A stretch of 64,000 nucleotides of DNA from Pseudomonas viridiflava (GTDB lineage Bacteria; Pseudomonadota; Gammaproteobacteria; Pseudomonadales; Pseudomonadaceae): the NCBI GenBank assembly GCA_900596015.1, contig UVIF01000001.1, positions 700,513 through 764,512 of the forward strand, given 5' to 3'. A program made the position numbers and the translations under genes. The notes below the pieces were generated by a model. That model had not been told where the DNA came from. It was given only the letters and a program-made list of their open reading frames with translations, and did not search any database. Positions 1 to 8,717 of this stretch are shown piece after piece (positions within the stretch are counted from its first letter, which is position 1; each line of letters opens with the position of its first letter).

Positions 1-79
1 CCTGCGCCAGCACGTAGACGGCCAGCAGCCGCCGCGAGGGCTGCCAACGGCATTCGAAGCGGTTACTTGGGCTGGACAC
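1..79 (-). CDS. YgfX-like membrane protein, N-terminal fragment
   Basis: This is the 5' end of a gene that runs off the left edge of the window. A GTG codon at position 79 opens a frame reading [19 protein letters not shown], which continues to the edge. It overlaps the 3' end of sdhE by 17 bases. In gamma-proteobacteria the gene downstream of sdhE commonly encodes a small YgfX-type inner-membrane protein (known from E. coli as CptA/YgfX, the partner gene of sdhE/cptB), and the Phe-Glu-Cys-Arg-Trp start resembles Pseudomonas members of that family. Only about 26 codons are visible, so the assignment rests on position, the overlap and the N-terminal residues. Confidence 0.6.
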   Translation of the reverse strand, partial: MSSPSNRFECRWQPSRRLLAVYVLAQ

Positions 80-317
80 GATCCAGGATCATCCGAACCA
101 TGCGCTGTAACTCGGGGTCATCGGACTCGTTGCGCTCCATGAACCAGCCGAACATGTCCTGATCTTCACATTCGAGCAGGCGTACGTAGACGTCGCGATC
201 CACCTGATTCAAGTGGGGATAGACTTCCTTGACGAAAGGCACCAGCAACACGTCCAGCTCCAGCATGCCGCGGCGGCTGTGCCAGTAAAGCCGGTTGAGT
301 TCAACGTTTTCGACCAT
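63..317 (-). CDS. sdhE: SdhE, FAD assembly factor for succinate dehydrogenase
   Basis: The protein is 84 residues, the usual size for SdhE/YgfY (Pfam Sdh5/DUF339). It carries the hallmark SRRGMLELD segment near residue 14, the RGxxE signature of the surface that presents FAD for covalent attachment to SdhA. The rest is an acidic helical bundle with the typical C-terminal FGWF stretch. It acts in the cytoplasm during maturation of succinate dehydrogenase and possibly fumarate reductase. The ATG at 317 has an AAGGAG ribosome binding site seven bases upstream. It is divergent from ygfZ, with a 126-base gap, and overlaps the YgfX-like gene downstream. Confidence 0.92.
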   Translation of the reverse strand: MVENVELNRLYWHSRRGMLELDVLLVPFVKEVYPHLNQVDRDVYVRLLECEDQDMFGWFMERNESDDPELQRMVRMILDRVQPK

Positions 318-443
318 GGGGGGCTCCTTGAATAGGCGCGCAGTATACAGAGGCGTCGGTGGGGTGTCAGGGCGGCGGGGATAGCATTCCCCCGGCGCGG
401 GGCTCTATGATGATGTCCAGTCCCTTCAACTCAGCGATGACCC

Positions 444-1385
444 ATGTCCGATAGCGCTATGTTCTGCACCCTGACCCACGAGGGCGTCCTCGCCGTTCGC
501 GGCTCGGACGCCGGCAAGTTCCTGCAGGGCCAGCTCACCTGCAACCTCAACTACCTGGACGAGCACACGGCCAGTCTCGGCGCGCGCTGCACGCAGAAAG
601 GCCGCATGCAGTCCAGCTTTCGCATTCTTTTGCAGGGCGATGGCTGTGTTCTGGCCATGGCCTGCGGCCTGCTCGAAGCACAACTGGCGGACTTGAAGAA
701 GTACGCGGTGTTCTCCAAGTCCAAACTCACCGACGAGAGCGACGCCTGGGTGCGCTTCGGCGTGCAGCATGGCGATGGCGCGCTGAACGCGCTGGGCCTG
801 GACCTGCCCCTGGACACCGATGCCGTGGTGCGTCATGGCGCGCTGATCGCGGTGCGCGTCTCGCCGGCGCGGGCCGAGCTGTGGGCGCCTGCCGAACAAG
901 CCGAGAACCTGGCCGCCCGGCTGGCCGAACAGCTGGCTCAGGGCTCGCTCGACGACTGGCTGCTGGGGCAGATACGCGCCGGCATCGGCCAGGTGCTGGA
1001 GCCGACTCGCGAGCTGTTCATCCCGCAGATGCTCAACCTGCAGGCGGTGGGCGGCGTGAGTTTCAAGAAGGGTTGCTACACCGGCCAGGAAATCGTGGCG
1101 CGCATGCAGTACCTGGGCAAACTCAAGCGACGTCTCTACCACGTGCAACTGGCCGGCCCGACACGCCCCGAACCGGGTACCGCGCTGTTCTCGCCGGTGC
1201 ATGGCAGCGCCATCGGCGAGATTGCCCTGGCCGCACCGACGGCCGAGGGCTACGAGGCTCTGGCCGTATTGCAGGACAACGCGGTCGAGGATGGTCGCAT
1301 TCATCTGGGCAGTCTCGAAGGTCCAGCGCTGGCGCTTCTGACCTTGCCCTATACACTTGATCGAGACCGTGAAATACAGCGCTGA
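444..1385 (+). CDS. ygfZ: YgfZ, folate-binding Fe-S cluster/tRNA modification protein
   Basis: The protein is 313 residues and belongs to the YgfZ/GcvT (IBA57) family. It has the diagnostic K-G-C-Y-T-G-Q-E motif at residues 209-216, with the conserved cysteine at 211. These proteins bind tetrahydrofolate, help build or repair certain Fe-S proteins such as MiaB, and affect tRNA modification. The N-terminal GcvT-like domain, with the phrase KFLQGQLTCN near residue 26, is intact. The gene stands divergently from sdhE, a common Pseudomonas arrangement that pairs two cofactor-assembly factors. The next gene on the same strand starts 53 bases after the stop. Confidence 0.93.
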   Translation: MSDSAMFCTLTHEGVLAVRGSDAGKFLQGQLTCNLNYLDEHTASLGARCTQKGRMQSSFRILLQGDGCVLAMACGLLEAQLADLKKYAVFSKSKLTDESDAWVRFGVQHGDGALNALGLDLPLDTDAVVRHGALIAVRVSPARAELWAPAEQAENLAARLAEQLAQGSLDDWLLGQIRAGIGQVLEPTRELFIPQMLNLQAVGGVSFKKGCYTGQEIVARMQYLGKLKRRLYHVQLAGPTRPEPGTALFSPVHGSAIGEIALAAPTAEGYEALAVLQDNAVEDGRIHLGSLEGPALALLTLPYTLDRDREIQR

Positions 1386-1438
1386 CATCGCCCGCCGCAG
1401 GGCCTGCGCACCCCTCTCCCGCTATGCCGAGGCGTCGA

Positions 1439-2251
1439 ATGAACCAGCTGGCCGATACAGTACAAAGGGATTTGCTGGCCGCCATCGACCGTGACGAGCT
1501 GGTCTTGCCGACCATGCCGGAAGTCGCCCTGAAAATTCGTGAAGCGGCCGAGGACGACAACGTCAGCGTCAATCGTCTGAGTCAGGTCATCGCTCAGGAC
1601 GCAGCGCTGTCGGCGCGCCTGCTCAAGGTGGTCAACAGCCCACTGCTGCGCGCCAGTTTCGAGGTCACCGACGTGCGTACGGCGATCAATCGGCTGGGCG
1701 TCAACTACAGCAGCAATCTGGCCATCGGCCTGGTCATCGAACAGATCTTCCACGCCCGCGCGCCTGCTGTGCAGAGCCGCATGCGCGAGGCCTGGCGGAC
1801 CAGCCTGGAGGTGGCCGGCATGTGCACCGAGCTGGCGCGGCGATTCACCACGCTCAAGCCCGACCGCGCCGCCCTCGCCGGCCTGGTGCACCAGATCGGC
1901 GTATTGCCGATCCTGACCTACGCCCAGGAGCACAACGAGCTGCTGGCCGACCCGGTGAGCCTCACCCATGTGATCGAGCATATCCATCCGCAGATAGGCG
2001 ACCACATTCTGCACAAGTGGGACTTTCCAGCCATGCTCGCGCAGGTGCCCGGTCAGTTCCTGGACCTGAACCGGCACAACACGGAAACCGATTATGGCGA
2101 TCTGGTGATGATCGTCACGCTGTTGCGCCTGCCGCACAATGCGGGCCTGCCGACCCTGGTCGAGCATCCGGCGTATCAACGCCTGGAAATCAAGCAAAGC
2201 CCGGTGCTGCTGGCCAGCGATCTGCTGCAGGCACAGTCGCTGCTGAACTAG
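1439..2251 (+). CDS. HDOD domain protein
   Basis: The protein is 270 residues and consists mostly of an HDOD domain, a catalytically degenerate relative of the HD phosphohydrolase fold found in bacterial signalling proteins. Typical features are LPTMPEVALKI near residue 25, LSQVIAQDAALSARLLKVVNSP near residues 42-63, and GLVHQIG near residue 145. HDOD proteins link stress, motility or biofilm signalling without a known enzymatic activity; the partner here is unknown. I chose the ATG at 1439, which has GAGG six bases upstream; an in-frame ATG at 1424 would add five residues. The stop codon is shared base for base with that of the convergent tctE gene. Confidence 0.85.
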   Translation: MNQLADTVQRDLLAAIDRDELVLPTMPEVALKIREAAEDDNVSVNRLSQVIAQDAALSARLLKVVNSPLLRASFEVTDVRTAINRLGVNYSSNLAIGLVIEQIFHARAPAVQSRMREAWRTSLEVAGMCTELARRFTTLKPDRAALAGLVHQIGVLPILTYAQEHNELLADPVSLTHVIEHIHPQIGDHILHKWDFPAMLAQVPGQFLDLNRHNTETDYGDLVMIVTLLRLPHNAGLPTLVEHPAYQRLEIKQSPVLLASDLLQAQSLLN

Positions 2252-3630
2252 AGCGCGAAGTCGACGCGCACTTTCAAGCCGCCCCTGGCGCCATCGTGCA
2301 GGCTGATGCGCGCCATGTGTGCGCGGCAGATTTCACCGACGATGGCCAGCCCCAACCCGGTTCCGCTGCTCTGCGCATTGCGCCGGTAGAAGCGCTCGAA
2401 GACTCGATCGCGTTCGTCCGCCGGAATGCCTGGCCCGTCGTCCTCGACCTCAAGGACGCCGGGGGCCAGCACGCGCAGAATGACATTGCCGCCCGCCGGG
2501 GTATGCGCGAGGGCGTTGTCCACCAGGTTGCTGAGCAGCTCGTTGAGCAGCGTCGGCTCGCCGCGCAGCCAGATGGGCTCGTCGGCCTCCAGCGCCAGCG
2601 CCACACCTCGGCCATGGGCCAGAGGGGCCATGGCCATACCCAGTTCGCGGGCCAGCTGGCTCAGGTCCAGGCGCTTGGCACCGCCCTCGGCAATGGCCCG
2701 TGCACCGTTCTCGACCCTGGCCAGCGACAGTAACTGATTGGCCAGGTGGGTGAGTTTGTCGGTGCCTTCCACCGCCTGCTGCAGGGTGGTGCGCCAGACT
2801 TCCGGCTGTTCGGCGCGCAGGCCCAACTCCACCCGCGCCTTGAGCGCTGCCAGCGGCGTGCGCAGCTCGTGGGCAGCATCGGCAATGAACTGCGCCTGAC
2901 GCTCGAACTGGACGCGCAGGCGCTCGGTGAAATGGTTGAGGGCCTGCACCAGTGGCCACAGTTCGCGCTGGACCTCGACCAGCGGCAGGGGCCGCAGGTC
3001 GTCGGGCTGACGGTCTTCGACTTCGTCGCGCAGACGCTCCAGGGGCCGCAGGGCAGCGCTGACCGTGACCCACACCAGCAACAAGGCGCCGCCGCCGAGC
3101 ATGCCCAGGCGCAACAAGGTGTCGGCCATCAGGCTGCGCGCCATCGACACCCGCGCCTCTTCGGTCTCGGCCACGCGAATCTCCGCCATGCCGATCATGT
3201 TCGGTTCGCTGACCGCCTTGAGCAGGCTCACCACGCGTACGTCCTGCCCCAGATAACGGCCGCTGTAGAACGTGGCCAGGGCCGGGTAGTCGTCCGTGCG
3301 CGGAGTGCCGCGCGGCGGCGCGGGCAGGTTTTCGTAGCCGGAGATCAGCTTGTGGTCGATGTCGTTGACCTGATAGTAGATGCGCCCCGCGCTGTCGTAG
3401 GCGAAGGTATCCAGGGCCACGTAGGGCACGTCGGCACTGAGCGTGCCGTCGCGCTGGGAAAGCCCGGCGGCGATGGTGCGCGCCGAGGCCAGCAGGGTCC
3501 GGTCATAAGCCGTGTCGGCTGCTTCGCGGCCATTCCAGTAGGCACTCAAGCCGCTGGCCAGCATGAGGAAGACCAGCAGCATGGCGAGGTTCCACAGCAG
3601 CCGCCAACGCAGGCTGCTGACTTCACGCAT
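2248..3630 (-). CDS. tctE: TctE, sensor histidine kinase of tricarboxylate uptake
   Basis: The protein is 460 residues. It has an N-terminal membrane segment (about residues 8-30), a periplasmic sensor region of the 2CSK_N type, a second membrane segment near residues 165-190, a HAMP-like linker, and a complete kinase core. The phospho-acceptor is H254 in AAHELRTPL. The N box reads LLSNLVDNALAHTP, and the ATP lid contains DDGPGIP and GTGLGLAIV. TctE is expected to sense citrate or a related tricarboxylate and phosphorylate TctD. The ATG at 3630 overlaps the end of tctD by eight bases; longer in-frame starts lie inside tctD and were rejected. The kinase gene follows the regulator gene, as usual for this family. 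Confidence 0.9.
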   Translation of the reverse strand: MREVSSLRWRLLWNLAMLLVFLMLASGLSAYWNGREAADTAYDRTLLASARTIAAGLSQRDGTLSADVPYVALDTFAYDSAGRIYYQVNDIDHKLISGYENLPAPPRGTPRTDDYPALATFYSGRYLGQDVRVVSLLKAVSEPNMIGMAEIRVAETEEARVSMARSLMADTLLRLGMLGGGALLLVWVTVSAALRPLERLRDEVEDRQPDDLRPLPLVEVQRELWPLVQALNHFTERLRVQFERQAQFIADAAHELRTPLAALKARVELGLRAEQPEVWRTTLQQAVEGTDKLTHLANQLLSLARVENGARAIAEGGAKRLDLSQLARELGMAMAPLAHGRGVALALEADEPIWLRGEPTLLNELLSNLVDNALAHTPAGGNVILRVLAPGVLEVEDDGPGIPADERDRVFERFYRRNAQSSGTGLGLAIVGEICRAHMARISLHDGARGGLKVRVDFAL

Positions 3631-4294
3631 CGCGGCTTTCCAGCAGGTAGCCCAGACCGCGGAAGGTGACGATGGCGATCGGTTGCTTGTCGAGCTTCTT
3701 GCGCAGGCGGTGCACATAGATCTCGATGGCGTCGGCGCTGGCCTCCTCGTCCAGGCCGAATACCTGGGCTGCCAACTGCTCCTTGCTCATCACCCGACCC
3801 GGACGGGCAATCAGCGCCTCGAGCACGGCCTGTTCGCGCGAGGTCAGGGTCAGCAGCTCCTTGCCCAGGGTGAAGCGTCGCGTATCCAGGTCATAGGCCA
3901 GCGGACCACAGCGCTGCTGGCGCTCGCCACCGAGCACGGTGCGCCGCAGCAGGGCCTTGACCCGGGCTTCCAGCTCGGTGAGTTCGAACGGCTTGGCCAG
4001 GTAGTCGTCGGCGCCCAGGTTCAAGCCATGGACGCGGTCCTTGACGTCGCTGCGCGCCGTGAGCATCAGCACCGGCAGGTTCTTGCCTCGCGCTCGCAGG
4101 CGCGCCAGCACCTCGAAACCATCAAGCCTGGGCAGGCCGACATCGAGTATCGCGGCGGCATATTCCTCGCTGGCCAGGGCCAGATCTGCCGCCACCCCAT
4201 CGTGCAGCACATCGACGGTCAAGCCGGTGGCCTTCAGCGCCTGGGCGACACTTTCGGCCAACTGCAGGTGATCTTCTACAAGCAGGACACGCAT
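3623..4294 (-). CDS. tctD: TctD, OmpR-type response regulator
   Basis: The protein is 223 residues, with a receiver domain (phospho-acceptor D51 in ILDVGLP, conserved lysine in the YLAKPFE stretch near residue 100) and an OmpR/PhoB winged-helix domain ending in VHRLRKKLDKQ and TFRGLGYLLE. It should bind DNA upstream of the divergent tctC gene and activate tricarboxylate uptake when phosphorylated by TctE. The ATG at 4294 is preceded by GAGGA with good spacing. tctD and tctE form a two-gene operon with an eight-base overlap. Unlike the P. aeruginosa locus, where an opdH porin gene accompanies the transporter, no porin gene lies next to this one. Confidence 0.92.
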   Translation of the reverse strand: MRVLLVEDHLQLAESVAQALKATGLTVDVLHDGVAADLALASEEYAAAILDVGLPRLDGFEVLARLRARGKNLPVLMLTARSDVKDRVHGLNLGADDYLAKPFELTELEARVKALLRRTVLGGERQQRCGPLAYDLDTRRFTLGKELLTLTSREQAVLEALIARPGRVMSKEQLAAQVFGLDEEASADAIEIYVHRLRKKLDKQPIAIVTFRGLGYLLESRDA

Positions 4295-4548
4295 CGGTAT
4301 TCCTCACGGCCAATCTTTTCCATGTCGGGATGATGTTGCCGTAGTACGGTATTCGCTGCTGTCAGCGCCAGCTGCGAAAGGCTCATCAACCGCTTTATGT
4401 GCCCGAGTTTACAGGCCCGTGCCGGACTGTGAAGCAGTCTTGGCAGATTGACCGCCACTGAAAGCTTGGTGAAAGGTTCGCAACATAAGGTTTCAGCAAG
4501 GCGAGTCCGTAGAGACCTGCCACGCAAACGTCACGATACGTTTTCGAT

Positions 4549-4562
4549 AACAAGAACAACAA
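4549..4562 (+). promoter_or_regulatory. A-rich AAnAAn motif at the tctC ribosome binding site (candidate Hfq/Crc site)
   Basis: The sequence AACAAGAACAACAA directly precedes the GGAG ribosome binding site of tctC (GGAG at 4564-4567, ATG at 4576). It is a nearly perfect run of AAN triplets. In Pseudomonas this pattern is the known target of the Hfq/Crc catabolite-repression complex, which blocks translation when preferred carbon sources are present. The role here is inferred from motif and position only. Confidence 0.7.
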
Positions 4563-4575
4563 TGGAGAAATACCC

Positions 4576-5559
4576 ATGATCCGCGCCATGCGTCCGCTTG
4601 CCCTGGCTGTCAGCTGCCTGTTCATCAGTGCCCCGCTGCTTGCCCAGGAAGAACCCAAACGTCCTGAATGCATTGCCCCAGCCTCGCCTGGCGGTGGCTT
4701 CGACCTGACCTGCAAACTTGCCCAAAGCGCACTGGTCAACGAGAAACTGCTGTCCAAACCCATGCGCGTCACCTACATGCCCGGCGGTGTCGGCGCGGTG
4801 GCCTACAACGCGGTGGTCGCCCAGCGTCCAGCCGACGCAGGCACCCTGGTGGCATGGTCCAGCGGCTCGCTGCTCAACCTGGCGCAAGGCAAGTTCGGCC
4901 GTTTCGACGAAAGCGCCGTACGCTGGCTGGCCGCGGTAGGCACCAGCTATGGTGCCATCGCGGTCAAGAGCGACTCGCCCTACAAGACCCTGGATGACCT
5001 GGTCAAGGCACTCAAGGCCGACCCGAGCAAAGTCGTGATCGGCTCAGGCGGCACCGTTGGCAGCCAGGACTGGATGCAGACCGCGCTGATCGCCAAGGCC
5101 GCCGGGATCAACCCGCGTGACCTGCGCTATGTCGCCCTGGAAGGTGGCGGCGAAATCGCCACGGCCCTGCTCGGCGGCCACATCCAGGTCGGCAGCACCG
5201 ACATCTCCGACTCCATGCCGCACATCCTCAGCGGTGACATGCGTCTGCTCGCGGTGTTCTCCGACAAGCGTCTGGACGAGCCGGAAATGAAGGACATCCC
5301 CACTGCCAAGGAGCAGGGCTACGACATCGTCTGGCCTGTGGTGCGCGGCTTCTACCTGGGGCCGAAGGTGACCGACGCCGAATACGACTGGTGGAAAGCG
5401 GCGTTCGACAAGCTGCTGGCATCCGAAGAGTTCGCCAAGCTGCGCGACCAGCGCGAGCTGTTCCCGTTCGCCATGACCGGGCAGGAGCTGGACACCTACG
5501 TGAAGAAACAGGTCGCCGAGTACAAGACCCTGGCCAAGGAATTCGGGCTGGTTCAGTAA
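4576..5559 (+). CDS. tctC: TctC, periplasmic tricarboxylate-binding protein
   Basis: The protein is 327 residues and belongs to the TctC/Bug family of periplasmic solute receptors. A signal peptide covers about residues 1-23 and ends at Ala-Gln-Glu. The mature part opens with CIAPASPGGGFD, the loop that in Bug proteins contacts the carboxylate ligand. It delivers citrate-like tricarboxylates to the TctBA membrane complex. The ATG has GGAG eight bases upstream. The gene is first in tctCBA and is separated from tctB by a REP pair, which may keep the receptor message more abundant than the membrane-subunit messages. Confidence 0.93.
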   Translation: MIRAMRPLALAVSCLFISAPLLAQEEPKRPECIAPASPGGGFDLTCKLAQSALVNEKLLSKPMRVTYMPGGVGAVAYNAVVAQRPADAGTLVAWSSGSLLNLAQGKFGRFDESAVRWLAAVGTSYGAIAVKSDSPYKTLDDLVKALKADPSKVVIGSGGTVGSQDWMQTALIAKAAGINPRDLRYVALEGGGEIATALLGGHIQVGSTDISDSMPHILSGDMRLLAVFSDKRLDEPEMKDIPTAKEQGYDIVWPVVRGFYLGPKVTDAEYDWWKAAFDKLLASEEFAKLRDQRELFPFAMTGQELDTYVKKQVAEYKTLAKEFGLVQ

Positions 5560-5580
5560 TCGGCCTGGGTCCGCGGGGGG

Positions 5581-5660
5581 CCATTCGCGGGCAGAGACCC
5601 GCTCTCACAGGGCTGGATATACACGTCCACTGTGAAAGCGGATCTCTGCCCGCGAAGGCT
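5581..5660 (+). repeat. REP pair (REPIN) between tctC and tctB
   Basis: Two copies of the Pseudomonas REP element face each other. The left copy (about 5583-5610) contains TTCGCGGGCAGAG and CCGCTCTCACAG. The right copy (about 5630-5658) is its inverted form, with CTGTGAAAGCGG and CTCTGCCCGCGAAGG. Transcribed RNA would fold into a long hairpin. It is the only large gap inside the tctCBA transcription unit. Confidence 0.85.
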
Positions 5661-5706
5661 TCCCTGCCGACACCACCATCGTCCTCCTTCACGAAGGAAC
5701 ATGACC

Positions 5707-6171
5707 ATGATCATGATCGTTCAACGGCTATTCGCCCTGCTGTTGCTGCTTGTCTGTGCCGGTCTGGCACTGATGGCCTGGCCCTATCAGGCACCCTTTT
5801 CCTATGAGCCGGTAGGCCCGCGCGCCTACCCGTTGCTAATGCTGGGCCTGATGAGCCTGGCCTTGCTGTACCTAGTGTTTCGTCCCACTCCGATCGTGCA
5901 CAGCGAGGAAGAACCGCCGCTGGACCGTCCGACCCTGAAGAAGATCGCCATGTGCATCGGCCTGTTGCTGGTGTTCGCCGGGATGTTCGAACCCCTGGGC
6001 TTCATTCTCAGCAGCATCCTGATCGGCATTCCGATGGCGCTGCTGTACGGCGGCCGCGCAGTGCCCAGCGTGATCATCATCACCTTGATGAGCATCGGCC
6101 TGTACGTGCTCTTCGATAAAGTCATGGACGTGCCGCTGCCCCTGGGCCTGCTCAGCGTTCTGGAGAACTGA
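5707..6171 (+). CDS. tctB: TctB, small membrane subunit of the tricarboxylate transporter
   Basis: The protein is about 154 residues and has four predicted membrane helices, the usual TctB layout: a first helix directly at the N-terminus, a pair separated by a short charged loop (SEEEPPLDRP), and a last helix before VPLPLGLLSVLEN. With TctA it forms the sodium-coupled permease fed by TctC. Three in-frame ATGs lie at 5701, 5707 and 5713; I prefer 5707 because AAGGA at 5694-5698 then has an eight-base spacing. The stop is one base before the tctA start. Confidence 0.88.
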   Translation: MIMIVQRLFALLLLLVCAGLALMAWPYQAPFSYEPVGPRAYPLLMLGLMSLALLYLVFRPTPIVHSEEEPPLDRPTLKKIAMCIGLLLVFAGMFEPLGFILSSILIGIPMALLYGGRAVPSVIIITLMSIGLYVLFDKVMDVPLPLGLLSVLEN

Positions 6172-6172
6172 C

Positions 6173-7687
6173 ATGGATACTCTTGGCTACCTGGGTCAGG
6201 GCTTCGGCGTTGCACTGACCCCTTACAACCTGATCACCGCGCTGTCGGGCACCCTGATCGGCACCGTGGTCGGCCTGCTGCCGGGCCTGGGACCGATCAA
6301 CGGTGTCGCCCTGCTCATCCCGATCGCCTTCGCCTTGGGCCTGCCGCCGGAATCGGCACTGATCCTGCTGGCGGCGGTGTACCTGGGCTGCGAATACGGC
6401 GGTCGCATCAGCTCGATCCTGCTCAACATCCCTGGCGAAGCATCGACCGTGATGACCACTCTGGACGGCTACCCGATGGCCCGCCAGGGTCTGGCCGGCG
6501 TTGCGCTGTCGTTGTCCGCGTGGAGCTCGTTCATCGGTGCATTCATCGCCACCTGCGGCATGGTCATGTTTGCCCCGATCCTGGCCAAATGGGCGATTGC
6601 CTTCGGCCCTGCGGAATATTTCGTGCTGATGGTGTTCGCCATCGTCTGCCTGGGCGGCATGGCCGGCGACAGGCCGTTGAAGACGTTCATCGCGGCGCTG
6701 ATCGGCCTGTTCCTGTCCAGCGTCGGCATCGACGCCAACAGCGGCGTGTACCGGTTCACCGGCGACAACATCCATCTGGCCGACGGTATCCAGTTCGTGG
6801 TGCTGGTGCTGGGCCTGTTCTCGATCAGTGAAATCCTCCTGCTGCTGGAAAAGACTCACCACGGCAGCGTGGCCGTCACGGCCACCGGGCGCATGATGTT
6901 CAACCTCAAGGAAGCCGCTTCGGTGTTCTGGGTGAACATCCGCTGCGGCGTGCTGGGCTTCATCATGGGCGTATTGCCCGGTGCCGGCGCCACCCTGGCC
7001 AGCGCCGTGGCCTACACCACCGAGAAGCGCCTGGCGGGTGCCAGCGGCAAGTTCGGCCAAGGTGACAAGCGTGGCCTGGCCGCGCCGGAAACCGCCATCG
7101 GCGCCACCGCCTGCGGCGCTTTGGTACCGATGCTGACCCTTGGCGTACCGGGTTCGGGTACCACTGCAGTGATGATCGGCGCCCTGTCGCTGTACAACAT
7201 CACTCCAGGCCCGCTGCTGTTCCAACAGCAACCGGATATCGTCTGGGGCCTGATCGCCTCGCTGTTCATCGCCAACATCATGCTGGTGATCCTGAACATC
7301 CCGATGATCCGCATCTTCACCAAGATCCTCGCCGTGCCGAACTGGGCACTGGTACCGGTCATCGCCATCATCACCGGCATCGGCGTCTACGCAGTCCACG
7401 CGACCACCTTCGACCTGTTCCTGATGATCGGTATCGGTATCTTCGGCTACATCCTGCGCAAGCTGGATTTCCCGCTGTCGCCCGTCCTGCTCGGTTTCAT
7501 CCTGGGCGGCCTGATGGAGCAGAACCTGCGTCGCGCGCTGTCGATTTCCAACGGCGAGCTGCAGATTCTCTGGGGCAGCCCGATCACCGCAGGTGTCTGG
7601 ATCCTGACCATTCTGATGCTGCTGCTGCCGGTGGTTCGTATCTGGCGCAAGCGTGCTGCCATGCGTCGTGCCGCTGCCGATGTTTGA
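6173..7687 (+). CDS. tctA: TctA, large membrane subunit of the tricarboxylate transporter
   Basis: The protein is 504 residues, the normal TctA length, with about a dozen hydrophobic helices. Family signatures are visible: GTVVGLLPGLGPINGVAL near residue 30, YLGCEYGGRISSILLNIPGE near residue 68, and, in the second half, GVLPGAGATLAS and LGVPGSGTTAVM. The two glycine-rich PGxG loops are the pseudo-symmetric elements expected to form the substrate and sodium sites. It acts in the inner membrane with TctB and receives substrate from TctC. The gene begins one base after tctB and overlaps the next gene by eight bases, so translational coupling is likely. Confidence 0.95.
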   Translation: MDTLGYLGQGFGVALTPYNLITALSGTLIGTVVGLLPGLGPINGVALLIPIAFALGLPPESALILLAAVYLGCEYGGRISSILLNIPGEASTVMTTLDGYPMARQGLAGVALSLSAWSSFIGAFIATCGMVMFAPILAKWAIAFGPAEYFVLMVFAIVCLGGMAGDRPLKTFIAALIGLFLSSVGIDANSGVYRFTGDNIHLADGIQFVVLVLGLFSISEILLLLEKTHHGSVAVTATGRMMFNLKEAASVFWVNIRCGVLGFIMGVLPGAGATLASAVAYTTEKRLAGASGKFGQGDKRGLAAPETAIGATACGALVPMLTLGVPGSGTTAVMIGALSLYNITPGPLLFQQQPDIVWGLIASLFIANIMLVILNIPMIRIFTKILAVPNWALVPVIAIITGIGVYAVHATTFDLFLMIGIGIFGYILRKLDFPLSPVLLGFILGGLMEQNLRRALSISNGELQILWGSPITAGVWILTILMLLLPVVRIWRKRAAMRRAAADV

Positions 7688-8717
7688 TCGGTTCCTGCAC
7701 AGCTGGTGGGGTACACCCTTTGTCGGTCTGGCTGGCGGCTACCTCGCCAGCCTGATCGGCTGGCCGCTGCCCTGGATGATCGGCTCGTTGCTGGCGATCA
7801 TCCTGGTGCGCTGCCTGACGCCCTGGCAATTGGCGGAAATACCCAATGGCCGCAAGCTGGGCCAGTGGATTGTCGGCATAGGGATTGGCCTGCACTTCAC
7901 CCCCTTGGTGATGGAGCAGGTTGGCGGCCATTTCGGCCTGATTTTTTTCGGAGCGCTGATCACCAGCGTTTCCAGTGCCGTGGGCGTGTGGCTGATGCTG
8001 CGCACCGGTGAAGACCGGGCCACGGCTTTTTTTTCCAGCATGCCGGGCGGTTCCGGCGAAATGGTCAACCTGGGCGCACGCAATGGCGCCGACCTCAGCC
8101 GCGTCGCTGCAGGGCAGAGCCTGCGGGTGCTGGCCGTGGTGCTGTGTGTGCCGGCGCTGTTCAAATTCCTGATGGGCGACGGCACACCGATCAGCCATGA
8201 AGGCGGCGTCGACTGGGCCTGGCTGGCGTTGATCTTCCCTCTCGCCGGGGTGGCGGCCTGGATCTGGCAGCGACTGGACCAGCCCAACCCCTGGCTGTTC
8301 GGCCCCCTGCTGGTCAGCGCTGCCATGAGCGTCAGCTTCGATCTGCACATCGGCCTGCCGGACGGTGGCAGCCAGATCGGTCAGTGGCTGATCGGCAGCG
8401 GCCTGGGCTGCCACTTCAATCGCGCATTTTTCCGCCGCGCGCCATCGTTTCTCGCGCGTACGCTGGTCAGCACCGCCCTGACCATGGCCATTGCCGGCGG
8501 CTGCGCACTGGCCCTGAGCGCCCTGACCAACCTCGACCTGCGTTCGCTGACCCTGGGCATGATGCCCGGTGGCATTGCCGAGATGAGCCTGACCGCCGAG
8601 GTGCTGCAGCTGTCGGTACCGCTGGTGACAGCGATGCAGGTGATGCGCCTGCTGTTCGTGCTGTTTCTGGCCGAACCGCTGTTTCGCCAATGGCAGAAGC
8701 GTCGACCGGTGCCTTAG
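7680..8717 (+). CDS. AbrB-family inner-membrane protein
   Basis: The protein is 345 residues and almost entirely hydrophobic. It has the two-fold repeated layout of the 'AbrB duplication' membrane family (often annotated, misleadingly, as ammonia monooxygenase or regulator AbrB). The repeats show in the paired phrases [13 protein letters not shown] / [13 protein letters not shown] and [17 protein letters not shown] / [17 protein letters not shown]. The conserved [11 protein letters not shown] and [11 protein letters not shown] loops are also paired. I chose the ATG at 7680, overlapping tctA by eight bases; the upstream in-frame start lacks support. The biochemical role of the family is not established. 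Its position as fourth gene of the tct operon suggests a link to organic acid transport. It converges on ung with a four-base overlap. Confidence 0.85.
   Translation: MFDRFLHSWWGTPFVGLAGGYLASLIGWPLPWMIGSLLAIILVRCLTPWQLAEIPNGRKLGQWIVGIGIGLHFTPLVMEQVGGHFGLIFFGALITSVSSAVGVWLMLRTGEDRATAFFSSMPGGSGEMVNLGARNGADLSRVAAGQSLRVLAVVLCVPALFKFLMGDGTPISHEGGVDWAWLALIFPLAGVAAWIWQRLDQPNPWLFGPLLVSAAMSVSFDLHIGLPDGGSQIGQWLIGSGLGCHFNRAFFRRAPSFLARTLVSTALTMAIAGGCALALSALTNLDLRSLTLGMMPGGIAEMSLTAEVLQLSVPLVTAMQVMRLLFVLFLAEPLFRQWQKRRPVP

Noticed and set aside
6152..7399. 415-codon frame antisense to tctA
   Set aside because: Its Asp/His/Gln-rich composition reflects codon bias of tctA read backwards; no domain or ribosome binding site.
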